Shown in pieces: positions 1-8,107 of a DNA stretch of 35,922 bases (the first letter of the stretch is position 1; every line of letters begins with the position of its first letter). The position numbers were made by a program, and so were the translations under genes. The notes under the pieces were generated by a model. It saw only the letters and a list, made by a program, of their open reading frames with translations, made no database searches and was not told the origin of the DNA. The stretch comes from an uncultured archaeon (GTDB lineage: Archaea; Nanobdellota; Nanobdellia; Pacearchaeales; GW2011-AR1), in NCBI GenBank assembly GCA_902385635.1, contig CABMGN010000006.1, positions 1 through 35,922 of the forward strand, written 5' to 3'.

Positions 1-38
1 CGTATACTCTAAAAAATACAATCAGAGGCCATAAATTC

Positions 39-46
39 TTATAAAC
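39..46 (+). promoter_or_regulatory. TATA box of the 83-residue gene
   Basis: The element TTATAAAC is centred about 25 nt before the ATG at 67 and there is no Shine-Dalgarno sequence between them. This is the spacing seen for leaderless genes throughout this window, so transcription probably starts at or next to the start codon. A six-base inverted repeat (23-28 and 55-60) flanks the box and may be chance. Confidence 0.55.
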
Positions 47-66
47 AGCCCAGACCTCTGGATTTT

Positions 67-318
67 ATGCAGATAAAGACAAAAAAGCAGAACGCGGATG
101 GTATTGTTCGGCTTGAGACTTCTGGAGAAATTAAAGAGATACTAATTAAGGAAGATATTCTAAAGCCCGAAGAGACAAAGATTCATCTTTGCTTCAGAGG
201 AAAGAATAGTTCAGGAATTATAGAACTCTCAAAAGAAGAGATAGATTCAATCTACAAACAAGTTACTCCAAAGATGAAAATGCTTGGAAACATAAAAGTA
301 ATGAGATTCGCTAAGTAA
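67..318 (+). CDS. Small protein of unknown function, 83 aa
   Basis: I do not recognise this protein. It is soluble, with no signal peptide or membrane segment. The pattern looks like alternating beta strands followed by a short helix-rich part (ELSKEEIDSIYKQV, about residues 53-66). The start is supported by a TATA box 25 nt upstream, and the codon use matches the lysine-rich housekeeping genes nearby. It lies directly upstream of tRNA-Asp but that gene has its own TATA box, so no operon is implied. It could be a small nucleic-acid-binding or regulatory protein, but nothing in the sequence proves this. Confidence 0.7.
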   Translation: MQIKTKKQNADGIVRLETSGEIKEILIKEDILKPEETKIHLCFRGKNSSGIIELSKEEIDSIYKQVTPKMKMLGNIKVMRFAK

Positions 319-333
319 TTCTACCGCAAAGTT

Positions 334-342
334 TTTTAAATC
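334..342 (+). promoter_or_regulatory. TATA box of tRNA-Asp
   Basis: A TTTTAAAT-type element is centred near 338, about 31 nt before the mature tRNA 5' end at 369. A transcript starting near 364 would need only a few bases removed to give the mature 5' end. Confidence 0.5.
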
Positions 343-368
343 ATCAAGAACACTAATTTCTGAATAAA

Positions 369-440
369 GCCTACGTGGTCTAGCGGCTATGACACCACCC
401 TGTCACGGTGGTAATCCGAGTTCAACTCTCGGCGTGGGCG
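369..440 (+). tRNA. tRNA-Asp (anticodon GUC)
   Basis: A 72-base cloverleaf is visible. The acceptor stem GCCTACG (369-375) pairs with CGTGGGC (433-439), with one U-G wobble and discriminator G440. The anticodon stem CCACC (395-399) pairs with GGTGG (407-411) around the loop CTGTCAC. The anticodon GTC is at 402-404, which reads Asp codons. The T arm contains GTTCAAC. There is no intron, and CCA is not encoded, so it must be added after transcription. A T-run at about 446-452 follows and probably ends transcription. Confidence 0.95.
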
Positions 441-490
441 TTCCTATTTTTTAAACACAGATTTATAAATATCCTTTTTTTATTTAACAT

Positions 491-652
491 ATGGCATCAA
501 CACCCCCTGGCGCACAGAAGATGAAACTAGATTATACTATTGATAGAAAAATCTATGATGACTTTGCAAAAGCATGCAGTCGAAAAGGTTTTGCTCCACA
601 AGTAATTCTAGAAAGATTAATGAAAAGATTCAACGAAACAGGTCAAGCTTAA
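491..652 (+). CDS. Ribbon-helix-helix-type small protein, 53 aa
   Basis: This short ORF encodes 53 residues. After a flexible start (MASTPPGAQ) comes a predicted beta strand (KLDYTIDRKIYDDF) and two helices (IYDDFAKACSRKG and APQVILERLMKRF). The order strand-helix-helix and the TIDRKIYDDFAKACSRKG pattern fit the MetJ/Arc/CopG ribbon-helix-helix fold. Proteins of this fold usually act as dimers that bind operators or serve as antitoxins. No toxin gene is adjacent, so a stand-alone regulator is more likely. A TATA box (ATTTATAAAT, 461-470) is 25 nt before the ATG, which supports the start and a leaderless mRNA. The fold call is by eye. Confidence 0.75.
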   Translation: MASTPPGAQKMKLDYTIDRKIYDDFAKACSRKGFAPQVILERLMKRFNETGQA

Positions 653-694
653 TTCTTTAGAAAGCATTAAATATCTTTTATTCTTAACAACCCC

Positions 695-1399
695 ATGAAG
701 AAAAAAGAGATTTCAAAAATAATTGTTTCAAAAAATGGGCCTTATCTTATTTCGGGTAAATTACCTCTAGACAAACAGATTGTAGTAGAAGATAAAGATA
801 ATTATCCTACTAGATGGAAACAAGGAGAAAAATTTCCTCTTCAAGAAAAATATGCTCTTTGTCGTTGTGGAAACTCCAAGCATAAACCTTTCTGTGACGG
901 AACCCATATGAAAGTAAAATTCCCGGGCACGGAAGTAGCAAGCAATAAGCCTTACATTAAACAATCATCTAAGACTATTGGTCCAGATATTTATCTTACA
1001 GATGCAGAGTTATTTTGCTCCAATGCAGGGTTTTGTCATAAGGCTGGAGGAACGTGGACGCTTACTCAGTCAGATAATTCAAAAGCAAGAGCAACAGCAG
1101 TACAACAAGCATGCAACTGTCCCTCGGGAAGGTTAACTATGTGGAACAAAAAAACAAAAAAACCCATAGAACCAAAATTTAAGCAGTCAATAAGTATAAT
1201 AGAAGAACCAACAAACAACATAAGCGGACCAATCTGGGTTAAAGGAAATATTCCGATTGAATCAGAAGAAAAAGGCACAAAATATGAAATTAGAAACCGG
1301 GTAACTCTCTGTCGCTGTGGTAAATCTGGGAACAAACCCTTCTGTGACGGAACTCATGTAGAAATTAATTTTAATGACGGGGATAAAGATTTACAATAA
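695..1399 (+). CDS. CDGSH iron-sulfur protein with two CDGSH motifs and a central Cys cluster
   Basis: Two CDGSH-type (mitoNEET-like) motifs are clear: C56-x-C58...C67-DGT-H71 and C206-x-C208...C217-DGT-H221. Each should hold a 2Fe-2S cluster with three Cys and one His. Between them a separate segment has C108, C114, C140 and C142, resembling the divergent 4Fe-4S (Fer4_19-like) unit that accompanies CDGSH motifs in prokaryotic proteins. There is no signal peptide, so it is probably cytosolic. The expected role is electron transfer or cluster delivery; the partner is unknown. A TATA-like box at 666-674 is 25 nt before the ATG. The 234-residue length fits a tandem CDGSH protein. Confidence 0.88.
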   Translation: MKKKEISKIIVSKNGPYLISGKLPLDKQIVVEDKDNYPTRWKQGEKFPLQEKYALCRCGNSKHKPFCDGTHMKVKFPGTEVASNKPYIKQSSKTIGPDIYLTDAELFCSNAGFCHKAGGTWTLTQSDNSKARATAVQQACNCPSGRLTMWNKKTKKPIEPKFKQSISIIEEPTNNISGPIWVKGNIPIESEEKGTKYEIRNRVTLCRCGKSGNKPFCDGTHVEINFNDGDKDLQ

Positions 1400-1420
1400 A
1401 TAAGAGAATTTTTCAATAAC

Positions 1421-1458
1421 TTTTTATACTACTTATTCTTAGTAACTAAAAGGAGGTT
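1421..1458 (+). promoter_or_regulatory. TATA box plus Shine-Dalgarno site for the 62-aa membrane protein
   Basis: TTTTTATACT begins at 1421 and a perfect Shine-Dalgarno stretch (AAAGGAGGTT, 1448-1457) sits seven bases before the ATG at 1465. With the usual TATA spacing, transcription would start near 1451, so the leader would be little more than the ribosome-binding site. Most genes in this window are leaderless, so this is an exception. Confidence 0.6.
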
Positions 1459-1464
1459 GAAAAG

Positions 1465-1653
1465 ATGCCGCACAAATCAGAAATGGAAGGTTGTTGTAAA
1501 GGACACAAGATGTGGTGGGGAATCAAAGCACTTGTTCTAGGTCTTCTTGTCTTAGGAAATACTTACTGGCAAGTTATGGGTTGGGACATGTTCATAGGTT
1601 GGATTCTCGTTCTTGGAGGTCTTTTGAAATTAGTAATTCCGTCGCATTACTAA
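1465..1653 (+). CDS. Small membrane protein with two transmembrane helices, 62 aa
   Basis: The N-terminus carries a short Cys/His-containing stretch (EGCCKGHKMWW). Two hydrophobic segments follow at about residues 19-35 and 43-58, the second ending near the C-terminus. I do not recognise a named family. A strong Shine-Dalgarno site precedes the ATG, unlike most genes here, so high translation is plausible. The CCxxH cluster next to the membrane could bind a metal, but that is inference. It is followed by an independently promoted surface protease. Confidence 0.8.
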   Translation: MPHKSEMEGCCKGHKMWWGIKALVLGLLVLGNTYWQVMGWDMFIGWILVLGGLLKLVIPSHY

Positions 1654-1719
1654 GAAAACAAAACTTATTTTTTATTTTATTTCCATTAAATTTAATAATA
1701 AAGAATCCCTCAATAAAAA

Positions 1720-4416
1720 ATGAAAAAAGGGATTGTGATTATAGCAGTGATACTTCTAGCACTTACATTAATTACCCTCAATGCAAAATCAGAAACAAAG
1801 GTAGACAAAAGGGTTGAGTCTGAAATGCAAGAGGAAGGATCTGTTAAGGTAATAGTCGAGTTAAAAAATAAAACAGATCTTCCTGAAGTAAAGATAGAGC
1901 ATAAATTTGAAGATAAAATATCTCTAGAAGTAAATTCTTCAGAACTAAGTAAATTAGAGAAAGATTCAAATGTAGAATCCATAACTCCAGTAGGAATAAA
2001 AAATATATTTCTTACACAATCTGTTCCTTTAATAAATGGAACCTCAACCTGGGCAGTAAAAATGGGGGGATTTAATTTAACTGGGTTAGGACAAACAGCG
2101 TGCATACTTGATACTGGAGCAAATACCAGTCATGCAGATTTTTTAGGGAAAAATGCTACCTGTGTAATTGATTGTACAAATATAAATTGTTTTGAAAATT
2201 GTACAGAAGGGGACTTTAACGGACACGGAACACATGTTGCAGGAATAATTGCTGCAAATGGAACACTAAAAGGTGTCGCTCCAGGAGCAAAATTTATTCC
2301 AATAAAAGTTTGCACAGATGTGGGGGGTGGGACTGCTTCCTGTTTTGATGATGATATCCGCGCAGGATTAGACTGGTGTATATCAAATTCTTCTGTTTAC
2401 AACATTTCAGTAATAAGTATAAGTCTCGGGAGTGCAACTCTTTACACAAACTATTGCGATTATCAAGATGATCCCTCAAACCTAACTCTTGCAATAAATA
2501 ATGCAATTGCAAAAAACATTTCAGTAATAATCGCAACAGGGAATGACGCGAACACAACAGCAATAGCCTCTCCAGCATGTATACAAAATGCAACATCAGT
2601 TGGAGATACGTATGATGCAAATGTTGGTGGAATAGGCTGGACTGCCTGTACAGACTTGACGACCGCAGCAGATCAAATAGTATGTCATGCAAACAGAAAT
2701 TCAATAACAGATTTGTTTGCCCCTGGAGCACTTATTAATTCTACCTGGAAAGATGGAAAATACTCTCAAACAGGCGGGACATCGATGGCGACCCCCCACG
2801 TAGCAGGAGCCTTTTTACTAATAAATCAGTTCAAAAAATTAGAATCAAACAAAACATTGTTACCTTCACAGATACAATCAGCACTGAACTCTACTGGAAA
2901 ACAAATTACAGATAGCGTAAGTGGACGAACATTTTCCAGAATAAACATTCTAGCAGCAATTTTAAGTTTAGATGAAAAAAACCCAATAGTCAATTTAACA
3001 AGCCCATCGGGTTTAGTTTCACAAACAGCAAATATCAGTTTCACATGCAATGCAACAGATGAACTTCAGTTAGCAAATATTACTCTAAGAGTTTGGAATT
3101 CTACTTCAGGTTTAGTAAATGAAACAACAATAAGTTCTTCTTCAGATACATACGCACAACTACAGTCAAATATCTCCTTATCTTTTGGAACATATTCCTG
3201 GAATTGCCTCGCAGCAGATAGGAAATCAAATCAGGCTTATGCTCCTTCTAATTTTTCAATCTCTGTAGGTGGAACATTCACAAGTTTAGATTCTCCTCAA
3301 GACAACTACTACACAAATCAAAGTGCAAACAACTTCACAAGTACCGCACAAAGCTACAGCCCCCTTACAAATACAACGTTCTTCATATGGAATTCGACAG
3401 GTAGTTTAATTTATAACACTACAATAAATATTTCCGGAACAGAAAATCAAACAGTAAAGAATTACACATTTGCCCTGGAAGGAAATTATACCTGGAACTT
3501 CCAAAGCGCAAATAATGAATCCAATTTTTCAACAGCCCCGTCAAACAAAACATTCATCTATGATACAACTAGCCCAAATGTAACCCTAGTTTCTCCTTCA
3601 AATGGAGACTCTAGCAAGACCGGGACAACAACAGTAACTTTTTCTTATAATATAACAGAACAAAACCCCTCAAATTGTAGTTTAATAATAAGCAGTGCTG
3701 TTCAAGATACTTCAACAGATATAAACACCTCCGCAACAAACACTCTTTCAAAGTCTCTAACAGCCGGAACATATTACTGGAATATCTCTTGTACAGATAA
3801 GGCATCAAATATTTTTGTAAGTGAAACAAGATCTCTTGTTATAAATCAGCAAACAACACCCCCCGTATCCGGAAGTCCTGGCGGGGGAGGAGGCTTAGAC
3901 GCAAATGCTCCAAAAACATACTACCTAACAGAAACTCAGATGTCAACAGGGATGAGTAAGATTCTAAAAGCAAACGATAAACTAAAATTCAATCTATCAG
4001 ATGGAGAAGTTCACATCCTAACAGTAACCCAAGTTTATTCAAATAGCACAATAGTAACTATAGCGAGCAATCCCATAGAAATAACTCTTGACACGGGAGT
4101 ATTGAAAAAAATAAACATTAATAATGATGAAGTCTATGACCTGGAATTAATGCTAAATTCAATTCAAAACTCTCAAGTAAATATAACAGTAAAAAAAATA
4201 CAAGAAAAAATACCTGTAAAAATTCTTGTTATGAATAACACCTACACTATAAACAATCAAACAAAGAGTGATGAAGAAAAAAATCCACAAGAAAAGAAAG
4301 GAATTCCCTTTATGCCAATTTTAATAATTGTAATAGTTATAATCTCCATAGTGCTACTAATAATAGCTGGAATTAAGGTATTTCATGCACTAAAAAGAGA
4401 AAAGCTAAGTCAGTAA
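1720..4416 (+). CDS. Cell-surface subtilisin-like serine protease (S8), membrane anchored
   Basis: The 898-residue protein starts with a signal peptide (about 1-21), then an inhibitor-I9-like propeptide (about 28-95). The subtilase domain follows, with the catalytic triad D131 (CILDTG), H169 (GHGTHVAG) and S355 (GTSMATPHVAG) and oxyanion Asn N275. Several beta-sandwich repeats with WNST-type motifs lie from about residue 420 to 715. A glycine-rich hinge (SPGGGGG) separates them from a further beta domain. The C-terminus has a membrane helix (about 865-885) and a basic tail. Many N-x-S/T sites suggest N-glycosylation. All catalytic residues are present, so it should be active outside the cell after propeptide removal. 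The role (nutrient breakdown, host-cell contact or surface processing) is inference. A TATA-like AT-rich box is about 26 nt upstream. Confidence 0.93.
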   Translation: MKKGIVIIAVILLALTLITLNAKSETKVDKRVESEMQEEGSVKVIVELKNKTDLPEVKIEHKFEDKISLEVNSSELSKLEKDSNVESITPVGIKNIFLTQSVPLINGTSTWAVKMGGFNLTGLGQTACILDTGANTSHADFLGKNATCVIDCTNINCFENCTEGDFNGHGTHVAGIIAANGTLKGVAPGAKFIPIKVCTDVGGGTASCFDDDIRAGLDWCISNSSVYNISVISISLGSATLYTNYCDYQDDPSNLTLAINNAIAKNISVIIATGNDANTTAIASPACIQNATSVGDTYDANVGGIGWTACTDLTTAADQIVCHANRNSITDLFAPGALINSTWKDGKYSQTGGTSMATPHVAGAFLLINQFKKLESNKTLLPSQIQSALNSTGKQITDSVSGRTFSRINILAAILSLDEKNPIVNLTSPSGLVSQTANISFTCNATDELQLANITLRVWNSTSGLVNETTISSSSDTYAQLQSNISLSFGTYSWNCLAADRKSNQAYAPSNFSISVGGTFTSLDSPQDNYYTNQSANNFTSTAQSYSPLTNTTFFIWNSTGSLIYNTTINISGTENQTVKNYTFALEGNYTWNFQSANNESNFSTAPSNKTFIYDTTSPNVTLVSPSNGDSSKTGTTTVTFSYNITEQNPSNCSLIISSAVQDTSTDINTSATNTLSKSLTAGTYYWNISCTDKASNIFVSETRSLVINQQTTPPVSGSPGGGGGLDANAPKTYYLTETQMSTGMSKILKANDKLKFNLSDGEVHILTVTQVYSNSTIVTIASNPIEITLDTGVLKKININNDEVYDLELMLNSIQNSQVNITVKKIQEKIPVKILVMNNTYTINNQTKSDEEKNPQEKKGIPFMPILIIVIVIISIVLLIIAGIKVFHALKREKLSQ

Positions 4417-4427
4417 AAGTATTTGAA

Positions 4428-4436
4428 AGGAGGTGA
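4428..4436 (+). promoter_or_regulatory. Perfect Shine-Dalgarno site
   Basis: AGGAGGTGA lies three bases before the ATG at 4440 and decides that start. The gap to the protease stop is only 23 bases with no clear TATA box, so the next gene is probably translated from the protease mRNA. Confidence 0.7.
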
Positions 4437-4439
4437 AAA

Positions 4440-4730
4440 ATGGTTAAACAAATGAGGGAAGGAGAAATATCTGGGCATAGACTTGGTCTCGCTCTAGGTT
4501 ACTTATTCGCACTAGTACATCTTATATGGGCGTTAGTCGTTGTAGTTGGACTTGGTGGGACAGCTATGAACTGGGTGTTCTTACTACACTTCCTAGACTT
4601 AGTTTATACTGTGCTCCCATTTAGTTTCTTAACAGCAATAATACTAGTTATTCTAGGATTTGTTGTAGGTTATGTAGTTGGTCTTCTATTTGCACTGTTC
4701 TGGAATAAGTGCACTGGCAAAAGAAAATAA
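4440..4730 (+). CDS. Small membrane protein, 96 aa
   Basis: After a polar N-terminus (residues 1-15) the protein has a hydrophobic segment at about 16-40 and another long hydrophobic stretch at about 45-88, giving two or three membrane helices. It ends in a basic tail (CTGKRK). I do not recognise a named family. It lies 23 bases downstream of the surface protease on the same strand and has a perfect Shine-Dalgarno site, so co-transcription with the protease is likely. A role as a membrane partner of the protease is possible but unproven. Confidence 0.8.
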   Translation: MVKQMREGEISGHRLGLALGYLFALVHLIWALVVVVGLGGTAMNWVFLLHFLDLVYTVLPFSFLTAIILVILGFVVGYVVGLLFALFWNKCTGKRK

Positions 4731-4774
4731 ACCAACACAGATATGTTTTTAAATTCCTTTTTTTATTATAGTAT

Positions 4775-4933
4775 ATGACAGAAGAAAATCACAACGGGGT
4801 TTGTCCTAAATGTAAAGGCTCCCTAAGAGTTCAAAAAGCAGACGGAACAGTTCAACCCTGCTGGGACTGCCTAAACGGCGGAAAAATGGATGTTCACTCT
4901 AAGAAACTTCCAGACCACAATATCAAACTTTAA
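4775..4933 (+). CDS. Zinc-ribbon small protein, 52 aa
   Basis: The ORF encodes 52 residues with two CxxC knuckles, CPKC (residues 10-13) and CWDC (29-32), 15 residues apart. This spacing fits a treble-clef or zinc-ribbon site for one Zn. The remainder is hydrophilic. A TATA box (TTTTTAAA, 4746-4753) is 25-26 nt before the ATG, indicating a leaderless mRNA. The stop codon is followed after two bases by the start of the secreted 222-residue protein, so both are probably on one transcript. The function is unknown; small zinc ribbons often bind nucleic acid or proteins. Confidence 0.75.
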   Translation: MTEENHNGVCPKCKGSLRVQKADGTVQPCWDCLNGGKMDVHSKKLPDHNIKL

Positions 4934-4935
4934 AG

Positions 4936-5604
4936 ATGAAAAAGATACTTGCTCTATCTCTTGTATTTATACTACTTGGGTCTTTTATGGTTCTAGCTGA
5001 AAGAGAAAACAATTCTGAGAGTAATCTAACAATACAAACAGGTTGCACAAAGGAAGCAAAAATCTGTCCAGATGGAACAACCGTTGCGAGGGAGGGTTCA
5101 GATTGTGAATTTGCTAAATGCCCTGAACAAGAATATGGGTGCTCTCTTGTAGATGTCTGTGATCAGGGTGTTTGTAAAAATGTAACAAGATGTACAGAAC
5201 CACCAAGATCAAATAAAACAGAAGACAAATGGAAGTCAGACGAAGTAGAGTCAGAACTTAATGTGACAGAAGAGATAGATAATGAAAATAAAACAGTAGT
5301 TAAAGCACATTTTTCTAATGGAAAAGAATCTGAAATAAAGGTAATGCCCGAAACAGCTTCAGCAAGAGCAATTGAAAGACTTAAACTAAAAGTCTGTTCT
5401 GAAGAAAATAATTGTACAATTGTATTAAAAGAAGTTGGTCAGGGAAATGAAACAAGAGCTATGTATCTAGTTAGCGCAGAAAAAGATTCAAAGGTAATCG
5501 GATTGTTCAATGCGAAAATGCATGTTGAAGCAGAGATAGATGCAGAGACTGGAAACGTTACAAAAGAGAATAAACCCTGGTGGGCTTTCTTAGCTTCTCA
5601 GTAA
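4936..5604 (+). CDS. Secreted Cys-rich protein of unknown function, 222 aa
   Basis: A signal peptide is clear at residues 1-21 (ends SFMVLA). A Cys-rich stretch follows (GCTKEAKICPDGTTV, then CEFAKCPEQ), resembling the short CPDGTxV repeats seen in many secreted proteins, then a second Cys group (CSLVDVCDQGVCKNVTRC). The C-terminal half looks like a PepSY-like alpha/beta domain ending in KPWWAFLASQ. There is no C-terminal membrane helix, so the protein is released or retained by its signal sequence. It starts two bases after the zinc-ribbon gene and probably shares its mRNA. Function is not known. Confidence 0.8.
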   Translation: MKKILALSLVFILLGSFMVLAERENNSESNLTIQTGCTKEAKICPDGTTVAREGSDCEFAKCPEQEYGCSLVDVCDQGVCKNVTRCTEPPRSNKTEDKWKSDEVESELNVTEEIDNENKTVVKAHFSNGKESEIKVMPETASARAIERLKLKVCSEENNCTIVLKEVGQGNETRAMYLVSAEKDSKVIGLFNAKMHVEAEIDAETGNVTKENKPWWAFLASQ

Positions 5605-5640
5605 ATACATTATTTCTAAAATTAATTTAAAAGAAAAGAT

Positions 5641-6333
5641 TTAAGCAGTCTGTTTGAAAACAACAGGCATACATCCATAGGCAGGGTTTCCACCATTCAA
5701 ACTGTCTAAAACTAAATGAGGTCTTCCATCACCAAATCTACGTAAAAGAGCAGTTGTTCTCATCGGAATAAGCCCCTTGAAGAGACCTTCTTTGGATATA
5801 GGTTTTCTCAATCCAGGACTAAAAATAGATTCTAGGTGTTTTGCAGCATCAGCACTCCCACATAAACCAATAACGGCCCCATTATCAGAATTCCACTCAG
5901 ACTTATACCAAGTTCCCAAAGGGGCAAAACGTCTGTTACCATGAAAATAAACTCCCTCGGGAGATAAATTCCAGTCATCAATATTACCTGGAATTTCTTC
6001 AGGAACCTCATCAATAAATAAACCCCCCTCTAACTTTCCAAGACTTTTATCACGGGGCATAACAGTAATAATCTGGGGGAAGACTATATATTTAGAAGGG
6101 AATAGGGTCTTAGATCGATCTTTCCATACACCCTGTTTATGTACTAAAGTTCCATCAACAAAAGCAACAATTTCTCGACCATTCGCAGCACTTATACCTG
6201 CTTTACTAGTTTTAACTTGAAACAAACATTCAGATTGGCTTCCCTGAATTGGAGGCAAGGCGTAAGAGACTGGCTCTCCATCAATTCTTACAGAAGCTGA
6301 AGTATCAGATGAGTCTAAATATTCAATTTGCAT
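5641..6333 (-). CDS. Unknown protein, 230 aa, low lysine
   Basis: I do not recognise this protein. It has no signal peptide or membrane helix and appears rich in beta strands with many glycine turns. Lysine is about 6 percent, far below the roughly 15 percent in CysS next door, so its composition is unlike the housekeeping genes. A TATA box (TTTTAAAG on the plus strand near 6357-6363) is 26 nt before the ATG, which supports the start and a leaderless mRNA. It is one of a scattered group of low-lysine unknown genes in this window. Convergent with the secreted 222-residue gene upstream, with a 36-base gap. Confidence 0.75.
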   Translation of the reverse strand: MQIEYLDSSDTSASVRIDGEPVSYALPPIQGSQSECLFQVKTSKAGISAANGREIVAFVDGTLVHKQGVWKDRSKTLFPSKYIVFPQIITVMPRDKSLGKLEGGLFIDEVPEEIPGNIDDWNLSPEGVYFHGNRRFAPLGTWYKSEWNSDNGAVIGLCGSADAAKHLESIFSPGLRKPISKEGLFKGLIPMRTTALLRRFGDGRPHLVLDSLNGGNPAYGCMPVVFKQTA

Positions 6334-6375
6334 AAATGACTTATCAAGAATTTGTTTTTAAAGATTGTTATTCTC

Positions 6376-6666
6376 TTATTGCATATCAGCTTCAACTTCA
6401 GCGGTAATAACCTCTAAATCTCTAACCATCTGATTCATAACTTCTTTATCAGAAACACCAGGATTCTGGGTTATAAGATTCAAAGCTCTAGAAGCAGCTG
6501 CAACCATAAGAACCTTCAAATTCTGGTCTCGAGTATATCTCAAAAAACCAGTAAGGTCTCTCATCATCTCTTCTGCAGTCATTGCCCCTTTTTCTTTTCT
6601 CAGTCTCAAAACCTCTGAAACTGCTGAAACCATAGCGATATCTTTCTGTGTTCGATCATTTGCCAT
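6376..6666 (-). CDS. Unknown helical protein, 96 aa
   Basis: An upstream in-frame ATG exists at 6687, but a TTTATAAA box centred near 6692 would fall only about 5 bases from it. The ATG at 6666 (MANDRTQ) lies 26 nt from that box, as in other leaderless genes, so I choose 6666. The product is almost entirely alpha-helical and acidic at its C-terminus. It has no membrane segment and only about 5 percent lysine. I do not recognise a family. A small scaffold or regulator is possible. It lies divergently from cysS, each with its own promoter. Confidence 0.7.
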   Translation of the reverse strand: MANDRTQKDIAMVSAVSEVLRLRKEKGAMTAEEMMRDLTGFLRYTRDQNLKVLMVAAASRALNLITQNPGVSDKEVMNQMVRDLEVITAEVEADMQ

Positions 6667-6688
6667 AAAAAACAGACACTTTCCCATT

Positions 6689-6696
6689 TTATAAAT
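6689..6696 (-). promoter_or_regulatory. TATA box deciding the start of the 96-aa gene
   Basis: TTTATAAA-type element on the minus strand, centred 26 nt from the ATG at 6666. It overlaps the region just before the alternative ATG at 6687, so that alternative would not be on the mRNA. Confidence 0.6.
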
Positions 6697-6749
6697 CTTT
6701 ATTTTTAAAAACAGATATATTGAAAGAACACTCCGAGGGAGAGTTAAAC

Positions 6750-6758
6750 TATTTAAAT
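6750..6758 (+). promoter_or_regulatory. TATA box of cysS
   Basis: TATTTAAAT-type element centred 25 nt before the cysS ATG at 6779. No Shine-Dalgarno site is present, so a leaderless mRNA is expected. Confidence 0.6.
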
Positions 6759-6778
6759 AATCCTAAACTAATCAGGTT

Positions 6779-8107
6779 ATGGCTCTAAAAGTCTATAACA
6801 CCCTAACAAGAAAAAAAGAGATTTTCAAACCAGTTAAAGAGAAAGAAGTTAGAATGTATGTTTGCGGTCCAACAGTAAATGATATTCCCCATCTAGGTCA
6901 CGCAAGGAGCCAGATTTCTTTTGATGTTTTAAGAAAATACCTAATTTATTCCGGCTACAAAGTCAAGTTTGTTTCAAACATAACAGATATTGAAGACAAA
7001 ATAATCAACAAAGCAAATGAGTTAGGGATTTCTATAAAAGAACTAACAGAAAAAAATGAAAAATCACACCTAGAAGATTATGAAAAAATAGGAGTATCAA
7101 AACCAGATATTCAACCGCATGCAACCCAGCATGTAAAACAAATGATTGAACTTGTAAAAAAGCTTGAAGAAAAAGGATATACCTACATAATTCCTGAAGA
7201 CGGAGTTTATTATAATATTTCAAAATTCAAAAAGTACGGGAAGCTCTCCCACCAAAATGTAAAAGATCTAAAAACAGGTGCTAGAAAGTTAGCAAATGAA
7301 GAAAAAAAGAACAAAGAAGACTTTGTACTCTGGAAGTTTTCAAAATCAGGAGAACCCTCCTGGGATTCGCCCTGGGGCAAAGGAAGGCCGGGGTGGCACA
7401 TTGAGTGCTCCGCGATGTCTGAATCAATCCTAGGACTACCCTTAGACATTCACGGAGGAGGACAAGACTTAATTTTTCCTCATCACGAAGACGAGATAGC
7501 ACAGTCAGAAGCAGCATTTGATAAAAAGTTTGCAAACTACTGGGTACACAACGGAATGGTAAATGTTGAAAAAGTAAAAATGTCAAAATCTCTAGGGAAT
7601 TTCAAGACAATAAGAGACCTACTAAAAGATTACCCTGGAGAGGTCATAAGATATTTTGTTATATCAAACCAGTATAGAAAACCAGTAGATTTTTCTAAAT
7701 CAACTCTGGATCAAGCAAAAGTTTCTTACGAGAGATTAAAAAATTTAGTTCAGAACTTAACAAATGACGGAAAAGAAAACAAAGATTATCTAAAAGAATT
7801 TGAAAAAGCAATGGATGACGACCTTAATACACCTAAAGCACTTGCAGAACTCTGGAAATTGGTTAGAGACGAAAAAGCACACGGGAAAATAAAAACAATT
7901 GAAAAAATAGACTCTATTTTCTGCTTAAATCTTCTTAAGAAAGAAAAGGTGGAAGTTCCAAAAGAAGTTCAAAAGATAGTTGATGAAAGAAATCAAGCAA
8001 GAAAGAATAAAGACTGGAAAAAATCAGATGAATTACGAGATAAAATAAAATCTCTTGGCTATTCCATTGATGATACTGCCGAAGGAACAAAAGTTAAGAA
8101 AATTTAA
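6779..8107 (+). CDS. cysS: Cysteinyl-tRNA synthetase
   Basis: This class I synthetase charges tRNA-Cys with cysteine. The HIGH motif is HLGH at residues 38-41 and the KMSKS motif is at 267-271. The zinc site that recognises cysteine is intact: C29, C210, H235 and E239, matching the E. coli positions 28, 209, 234 and 238 by one residue. At 442 residues it is close to the usual 460. The C-terminal helical anticodon-binding part is present but short. The gene overlaps the histidine-phosphatase gene on the opposite strand by four bases at the 3' ends. Lysine is about 15 percent of residues. Confidence 0.97.
   Translation: MALKVYNTLTRKKEIFKPVKEKEVRMYVCGPTVNDIPHLGHARSQISFDVLRKYLIYSGYKVKFVSNITDIEDKIINKANELGISIKELTEKNEKSHLEDYEKIGVSKPDIQPHATQHVKQMIELVKKLEEKGYTYIIPEDGVYYNISKFKKYGKLSHQNVKDLKTGARKLANEEKKNKEDFVLWKFSKSGEPSWDSPWGKGRPGWHIECSAMSESILGLPLDIHGGGQDLIFPHHEDEIAQSEAAFDKKFANYWVHNGMVNVEKVKMSKSLGNFKTIRDLLKDYPGEVIRYFVISNQYRKPVDFSKSTLDQAKVSYERLKNLVQNLTNDGKENKDYLKEFEKAMDDDLNTPKALAELWKLVRDEKAHGKIKTIEKIDSIFCLNLLKKEKVEVPKEVQKIVDERNQARKNKDWKKSDELRDKIKSLGYSIDDTAEGTKVKKI

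Noticed and set aside
23-60. Six-base inverted repeat (CAGAGG/CCTCTG) flanking the first TATA box as an operator
   Set aside because: Six bases with a 26-base spacer is easily chance, and there is no second copy elsewhere to support it.
1512-1817. Plus-strand 101-codon frame overlapping the small membrane protein and protease
   Set aside because: It is a shadow in another frame of 1465-1653, has no promoter or ribosome-binding site, and runs into the protease gene.
2294-2731. Minus-strand 145-codon frame inside the surface protease
   Set aside because: It is the antisense of a conserved subtilase domain, is Leu/His-rich without pattern, and has no TATA box.
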